DNA of 8,556 nucleotides from an uncultured Collinsella sp. (GTDB lineage: Bacteria; Actinomycetota; Coriobacteriia; Coriobacteriales; Coriobacteriaceae). Location of the stretch: positions 1 to 8,556 of the forward strand of contig URBB01000086.1 in NCBI GenBank assembly GCA_900545835.1, in the 5' to 3' direction. A model generated the notes under the pieces. It was not told the DNA's origin and did no database searches. It saw nothing but the letters and a program-made list of their open reading frames with translations. Positions 5,095-8,556 of the stretch are shown in pieces; position 1 is the first letter of the stretch; each line of letters opens with the position of its first letter. The position numbers were made by a program, and so were the translations under genes.

Positions 5095-6561
5095 CTACTC
5101 GCCCTCCGAGGTCTCGGCATCGCCCGCGGCATCCGCCGCATCGACAACCTCGACGCCCTCATCCGCAGCATCAGCCACGTCAATGGCTTCAACGGCAACG
5201 TCCTCGCCAGCATCCTCGAGCTCCTCGTACTCCGAGAAGTCCTCGGCGCCCTCAAAGTCAAAGGCGCGCTGGCAAATGCGGACCTCGTCGCCCGCACGGC
5301 AACCGGCCTTCTCGAGCGCATCGTCAACACCCATACGCGCAAACTTATGCTGCAGGTAAATGACGGCTTCCTCATTTTCCCAGTCGGTCTGAATGACCAT
5401 GCGCTCGATGGCACGACCGACCACGCGGAAGGCACCGGGCTCTTCCTGGACAATGCGGAAACGCTTCTCTCGCTGCAGGCGACGGCGCTCCCATTCATCG
5501 TCGTGCAGGTCGACCGGCTCATCGGAGACCGCCAGCTCGGCGCGGAGCTTGGCCACCTGCTCACCCACGGCAAGCATCAGCGTGTTGAGGCCGGCGCCCG
5601 TCACGGCAGACACGGCAAAGAACATATGGCCATCGTCGAGCGCTGCACGCTTGAGGTCGGCAATCTTATCGGCCGTGCCCGGCGCGTCGCACTTGTTGGC
5701 AACGACAATCTGCGGACGCTCCGAAAGCTCGGCGCCATACTGCTCGAGCTCGCGGTTGATGATGCGATAGTCCTCGACCGGATCGCGATCCTCAAAACCA
5801 CCCGTCATGTCGACGACATGCATGATCAGAGCCGTACGCTCAATGTGGCGCAGGAACTGGTGACCCAGGCCCTTGCCTTCGCTCGCGCCCTCGATGAGAC
5901 CGGGGACGTCGGCAACGACGTAAGAATATTCGCCGGCACGCACCATGCCGAGGTTCGGCACGAGCGTGGTAAACGGGTAGTCAGCGATCTTGGGGCGGGC
6001 GGCACTCATGCGCGCAATGAGCGATGACTTACCCACCGAGGGAAAGCCCACGAGCGCGGCATCAGCCATAAGCTTCATCTCGAGCTCGATCCAGTGCTCC
6101 TCGGCCGGCTCGCCCAGCTGAGCGAACGCGGGCGCGCGGCGCACCGACGTCACAAAGTGCGTATTTCCCAGACCACCGGCACCGCCGGGCGCCACGACAA
6201 CGCGCTCGCCATCGTGAACGAGGTCGGCAATCTCGAACATCGGGGTCTGCGTCTCGGGGTCGAGCTCGCGCACCACGGTACCCATAGGGACTTTGAGAAT
6301 CAGGTCCTCGCCGCTCTTACCGTTACGACGGGCACCCTGCCCGTGCGTGCCGCGCTCGGCGCGGAAGTGATGCTTAAAGCGGTAATCGATCAGCGAAGAC
6401 AGCTGAGCATCGGCCTGGATGACGACATTGCCGCCACGACCGCCGTCGCCGCCATCGGGGCCGCCCTTGGGGACAAATGCCTCGCGCCTAAACGACATGC
6501 ATCCGGCTCCGCCGTCGCCGCCGCACACGTTAATGCGGCTGATATCGGTGAACTGTGACAA
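5095..6561 (-). CDS. obg: GTPase Obg (CgtA), 50S assembly and stress GTPase
   Basis: Essential GTPase that binds the 50S subunit, aids its late assembly and responds to guanine nucleotides including ppGpp. It has 488 residues. The glycine-rich Obg fold covers 1-160, with SFRREAFVPKGGPDGGDGG at 23-41. The G domain follows: G1 GFPSVGKS (172-179), G2 within DYPFTTL (194-200), G3 DVPG (218-221), G4 NKCD (289-292) and G5 SAV (318-320). An OCT domain, present in Gram-positive and actinobacterial Obg, spans about 365-433. A tail of some 55 residues (434-488) is highly acidic and Ala-rich. The start is TTG (6559-6561), with AGGAGG eight bases upstream. It follows rpmA after a terminator-like hairpin and overlaps nothing; nadD begins three bases after its stop. 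Confidence 0.97.
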   Translation of the reverse strand: MSQFTDISRINVCGGDGGAGCMSFRREAFVPKGGPDGGDGGRGGNVVIQADAQLSSLIDYRFKHHFRAERGTHGQGARRNGKSGEDLILKVPMGTVVRELDPETQTPMFEIADLVHDGERVVVAPGGAGGLGNTHFVTSVRRAPAFAQLGEPAEEHWIELEMKLMADAALVGFPSVGKSSLIARMSAARPKIADYPFTTLVPNLGMVRAGEYSYVVADVPGLIEGASEGKGLGHQFLRHIERTALIMHVVDMTGGFEDRDPVEDYRIINRELEQYGAELSERPQIVVANKCDAPGTADKIADLKRAALDDGHMFFAVSAVTGAGLNTLMLAVGEQVAKLRAELAVSDEPVDLHDDEWERRRLQREKRFRIVQEEPGAFRVVGRAIERMVIQTDWENEEAVIYLQHKFARMGVDDALEKAGCRAGDEVRICQRAFDFEGAEDFSEYEELEDAGEDVAVEAIDVADAADEGVEVVDAADAAGDAETSEGE

Positions 6562-6569
6562 CAGAATCG

Positions 6570-6575
6570 CCTCCT
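6570..6575 (-). promoter_or_regulatory. obg ribosome-binding site (decides the TTG start)
   Basis: AGGAGG on the minus strand, eight bases before the TTG at 6559-6561 and only two bases after the T-run of the upstream hairpin. Any transcript reading through the hairpin exposes this site immediately. Confidence 0.82.
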
Positions 6576-6577
6576 AC

Positions 6578-6621
6578 AAAAAAGAGGGAGACCCTTGAAT
6601 CCTAAAACTCAAGTGCCTCCC
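6578..6621 (-). terminator. Intrinsic terminator or attenuator between rpmA and obg
   Basis: On the minus strand the arms 6621-6609 and 6598-6586 pair over 13 bases with two mismatches around a 10-base loop, then TCTTTTTT follows (6585-6578). This would end rplU-rpmA transcripts. I see no good promoter between rpmA and obg, so obg and the genes behind it seem to depend on read-through. Confidence 0.75.
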
Positions 6622-6646
6622 ACATATGTGCTCTATGAAGGGTGAA

Positions 6647-6904
6647 TTACGCGTTCGCGAGCGGGCGTACGCTGACCCTGTGCTTGATACCCTTGTGGAA
6701 CTCAACGGTACCGTCGACCAGCGCGAACAGCGTGTCGTCCTTACCACGGCCAACGTTCTCACCCGGGTGGATGTGCGTGCCGTGCTGACGGACGAGAATC
6801 GTGCCCGTGGTTACCGTCTGGCCGGCATAGCGCTTCGTGCCAAGGCGCTGACCGCGGGAGTCACGGCCATTACGGGAGGAACCGAGTCCTTTTTTGTGTG
6901 CCAT
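6647..6904 (-). CDS. rpmA: 50S ribosomal protein L27
   Basis: L27 lies beside the peptidyl-transferase centre, its N-terminus reaching toward the tRNA ends. It has 85 residues, normal for the family. The start MAHKKGLGSSRNGRDSRGQR (1-20) is the canonical mature N-terminus; VTTGTILVRQHGTHIHPGEN (31-50) and VGRGKDDTLFAL (51-62) are family blocks. Firmicutes L27 carries a short leader removed by the protease Prp; here translation begins directly at MAHKKG, so no processing is needed, which agrees with the absence of a prp gene next to rplU. The ATG at 6902-6904 has GTAGG eight bases upstream. It follows rplU by 33 bases. Confidence 0.97.
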   Translation of the reverse strand: MAHKKGLGSSRNGRDSRGQRLGTKRYAGQTVTTGTILVRQHGTHIHPGENVGRGKDDTLFALVDGTVEFHKGIKHRVSVRPLANA

Positions 6905-6937
6905 TGTGTATACCTACTCTTTCGTTACGAGTGTAAT

Positions 6938-7312
6938 CTACTCGGCGACGGGAGCCTCGGCAACAGCCTCGGCCTCTGCCTTGACAGCCTTCTTGGCGCG
7001 GGACGTAGCCTGGACCTTCACGATCTTCAGCTTGGTGAGCTGCTGACGGTGACCCTTCAGACGACGATAGCGCTTGCGCTTGTGGAACTTGAAGACCAGC
7101 TGCTTCTCGCCCTTGAACTGCTCAACGATCTGAGCGGTAACCTTGGCCTTGGCCAGCTTGTCGGGATCGGTGACGATCTTCTTACCATCGTTGAGGAAGA
7201 TAACCGGCAGGGTGACCTTGTCGCCCTCATTGCCCTCGATCTTCTCGACGGTGATGACATCGTCGGTGGCGACCTTGTACTGCTTGCCGCCCGTGTTAAC
7301 GATTGCGTACAT
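6938..7312 (-). CDS. rplU: 50S ribosomal protein L21
   Basis: L21 binds 23S rRNA in the large subunit. It has 124 residues. The start MYAIVNTGGKQYKV (1-14) is the family's usual N-terminus, and FKFHKRKRYRRLKGHRQQLT (75-94) is the strongly basic rRNA-binding block with the family motif KRRxxYRRxxGHRQ in slightly altered form. Residues 102-124 form an Ala/Glu/Lys tail beyond the 103-residue E. coli protein. An in-frame ATG seven codons upstream (7331-7333) has no ribosome site, whereas the chosen ATG (7310-7312) has GAAGG ten bases upstream and gives the canonical N-terminus. First gene after the promoter at 7355-7383 and followed by rpmA. Confidence 0.96.
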   Translation of the reverse strand: MYAIVNTGGKQYKVATDDVITVEKIEGNEGDKVTLPVIFLNDGKKIVTDPDKLAKAKVTAQIVEQFKGEKQLVFKFHKRKRYRRLKGHRQQLTKLKIVKVQATSRAKKAVKAEAEAVAEAPVAE

Positions 7313-7354
7313 GTTTACTTGCCCTTCATGCATCAGTTAGTGCAACAGCCGAAT

Positions 7355-7383
7355 ATAGTAGCAGGCGAAAATACCCCCGTCAA
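7355..7383 (-). promoter_or_regulatory. Sigma70-type promoter with extended -10 for rplU-rpmA
   Basis: On the minus strand TTGACG (7383-7378, five of six) and TACTAT (7360-7355) are separated by 17 bases, with TGC directly before the -10 giving the extended TGn element. The start would be near 7348, leaving a leader of about 35 bases. The -35 hexamer contains the TGA stop codon of the upstream DUF2344 gene (7382-7380). Confidence 0.78.
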
Positions 7384-8192
7384 CGAGTATGTGGAGCAAA
7401 TCCACAAGTTCGCACAGGTATGGGGCTGACGAGTCGGCCCTCGTCGTCCTCGCATGCTTGATTCTGACGCTCGACATCGTAGGAGCAGATGGTCACGAGG
7501 TCTTGCATACCGGTGGAAACAATAGGTGCATCCACGCCCGGGGTCAAGCCCTGCAACAAAACATCAGCAGCAGAAAGCAAAATTTCCGGACGCATGGAGC
7601 CCTCGTTGTCGGCATGGGTGTCGAGCATGAGCACCAAATGGTCTGGGCGCTCCCCCGCCGTGAGCTCATAGCCCACGAGCGTGTGATCCAAATCCAAGCG
7701 CTTGCTCTTTTTGCCGCGCGCGTAGTCGATGCCGTGGCCCGCGCGCAGCGTGTCGATCGCACGACGCACCTCGTCGGCGCTTACGGGCGCCTCGGGATCC
7801 AAGTGCAGGTCGATGCGATACGACAGGCGCGTGAGCTGCGCCGTCAACGCCGGCGTGCGCACGTCGATGTACGCCGCCTCGATGGGTGCCAGATCGGCCG
7901 GAGACGCCGCAGCCAGGCGCCCAAACGCCTCGTCGAGCGCCACGAACTCGGTCATAAACAGGTCATACCACTCGCAGGTCGACGACGTACCCACCGGCAG
8001 CGCCGAAGAGAAGCCCACGCGCATGTGCGGAGAGAAGCCCTGCGTGACGGCATAGGGAAGTCCCGCACGGCGCACGATGCGCTCAATGGTATGGATTACT
8101 TCGAGATGGCCCAGGTACTTAAGGCGATCGCGCTTGCCATAACGAACACGAAGCCTAAAGAGCGAGGGGTTGTCGGTCAGGCGTTCACTCAT
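7380..8192 (-). CDS. DUF2344 / TIGR03936-family protein, radical SAM partner, function unknown
   Basis: This 270-residue protein belongs to the family usually annotated TIGR03936 or DUF2344, found beside or fused to B12-binding-type radical SAM proteins. I recognise it from the N-terminal block: RYGKRDRLKYLGHLEV (17-32), IVRRAGLPYAVTQGFSPHMR (39-58) and VGFSSALPVGTSS (59-71), with conserved H29, R41-R42 and the ALPxG motif. The middle and the C-terminus (about 230-270, ending in an Arg-rich stretch) are less conserved. No membrane segments or signal peptide are seen, so it is probably cytosolic. The ATG (8190-8192) overlaps the stop of the radical SAM gene as ATGA, implying tight coupling and joint function. 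The biochemical role of the family is not known to me. Confidence 0.88.
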   Translation of the reverse strand: MSERLTDNPSLFRLRVRYGKRDRLKYLGHLEVIHTIERIVRRAGLPYAVTQGFSPHMRVGFSSALPVGTSSTCEWYDLFMTEFVALDEAFGRLAAASPADLAPIEAAYIDVRTPALTAQLTRLSYRIDLHLDPEAPVSADEVRRAIDTLRAGHGIDYARGKKSKRLDLDHTLVGYELTAGERPDHLVLMLDTHADNEGSMRPEILLSAADVLLQGLTPGVDAPIVSTGMQDLVTICSYDVERQNQACEDDEGRLVSPIPVRTCGFAPHTR

Positions 8193-8506
8193 GCGCGATC
8201 ACCCATCAATACATTCTTGGCGTGGAGCGTGGGGCAGATCCCGCAGCCGGTGCACGACGTGCGGGTACAGTCGGGAGTCGTGACGCCCTCGAGCGAGCGA
8301 CGGTACTCGCGCTCGAGGAAGCCGCGCGTGCAGCCGGGGCTCACGTGCTCCCACGGCAGGCGCCAGTCCAACTCGTAGGGCAGGTGCACGAGCTCATTGA
8401 GGTCGATGCCGTTTTTGGCAGCAGCTTCCTTCCAGTTATCGAGCGAGAAATGCTCTACCCAGGCGTCAAAGCGAGAGCCCGAGCGCCAAGCATCAATGAT
8501 GACGGG
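8189..8506 (-). CDS. Radical SAM protein (TIGR03960 B12-binding type), C-terminal 105 residues only
   Basis: Only the last 105 residues are present; the radical SAM barrel with its CxxxCxxC and the predicted B12-binding domain lie beyond the adapter. Identification rests on the C-terminal signature: LPYELDWRLPWEHVSPGCTR (42-61), FLEREYRRSLEGVTTPDC (63-80) and a cysteine set C80-x4-C85-x2-C88-x2-C91 ending in CGICP, typical of TIGR03960 proteins. It is fixed further by the adjoining DUF2344 gene, its standard partner. The four cysteines could hold an additional iron-sulfur cluster; this is inference. Family members are roughly 600 residues or more, so most of the protein is missing because of the contig end. 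Residues upstream of the Pro at 8504-8506 (read as MYKRQ) are adapter. Confidence 0.85.
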   Translation of the reverse strand, partial: PVIIDAWRSGSRFDAWVEHFSLDNWKEAAAKNGIDLNELVHLPYELDWRLPWEHVSPGCTRGFLEREYRRSLEGVTTPDCTRTSCTGCGICPTLHAKNVLMGDRA

Positions 8507-8556
8507 CTGTCTCTTATACACATCTCCGAGCCCACGAGACCGGAGCCTATCTCGTA
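8507..8556 (-). other. Nextera/Tn5 library adapter (non-native sequence)
   Basis: This is the reverse complement of the adapter at the left end, one base longer: mosaic end (8507-8525), read-2 tail (8526-8540), index CGGAGCCT (8541-8548) and the beginning of P7 (8549-8556). Both ends carry the same index, so the window ends in a 49-bp artificial inverted repeat. Confidence 0.98.

Noticed and set aside
6621..6630. CACATATGTG perfect 10-bp palindrome between rpmA and obg
   Set aside because: Too short to call an operator, it touches the base of the terminator stem, and no promoter lies beside it.
7313..7379. L21 leader-type regulatory RNA ahead of rplU
   Set aside because: The predicted leader is only about 35 bases and I could not find the stems expected of the Bacillus-type L21 leader.
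7389..8378. Plus-strand open frame (329 residues) opposite DUF2344 and the radical SAM end
   Set aside because: Antisense frame to conserved coding sequence with implausible composition and no domain; GC-rich third positions account for it.

Overview
The window is a high-GC chromosomal fragment carrying conserved housekeeping genes. It is flanked at both ends by Illumina Nextera (Tn5) library adapter, so the native sequence is only about 50-8506 and both edges are artificial. Gene content, GC richness, L27 lacking the Firmicutes-type leader, and frequent TTG starts suggest an actinobacterium of the Coriobacteriia, with Collinsella-like gut species the best guess. That placement rests on recognition of the proteins, not on a search.

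Left block (50-1844, minus strand): a divergently transcribed ribosome-biogenesis operon read right to left as rpsP (S16), khpA (KH-domain RNA chaperone), rimM (30S maturation factor), trmD (tRNA m1G37 methyltransferase, cut off by the adapter). This is the classic rpsP-ylqC-rimM-trmD order, and rplS would be expected next, outside the window. A good promoter (TTCACC-17-TATTAT) precedes rpsP.

Middle (1845-3269): a 200-bp divergent intergenic region holds an 8+8 bp inverted repeat and a -10 element placed for a leaderless dinB (DNA polymerase IV), the only plus-strand gene. dinB converges on the next operon at a strong stem-loop terminator.

Right block (3310-8506, minus strand): read right to left as the end of a B12-binding-type radical SAM gene, its DUF2344 partner, then rplU (L21), rpmA (L27), obg, nadD, yqeK, rsfS. 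It resembles the clostridial rplU-prp-rpmA-obg-yhbY-nadD-yqeK-rsfS cluster but lacks prp, yhbY and an RNase E/G gene. A clear promoter drives rplU, and a terminator-like hairpin sits between rpmA and obg, separating ribosomal-protein output from the GTPase/NAD/biogenesis genes. Most genes are ribosomal proteins, 30S/50S assembly or silencing factors, or tRNA modification, so the window is essentially a translation-apparatus region with NAD synthesis, Ap4A turnover and translesion synthesis added.

I found no evidence of a novel defence system, mobile element, CRISPR array or tRNA/rRNA gene. The points most worth checking are the radical SAM/DUF2344 pair of unknown function, the rpmA-obg hairpin as a possible attenuator, the leaderless dinB with the shared inverted repeat, and the adapter-bounded ends.
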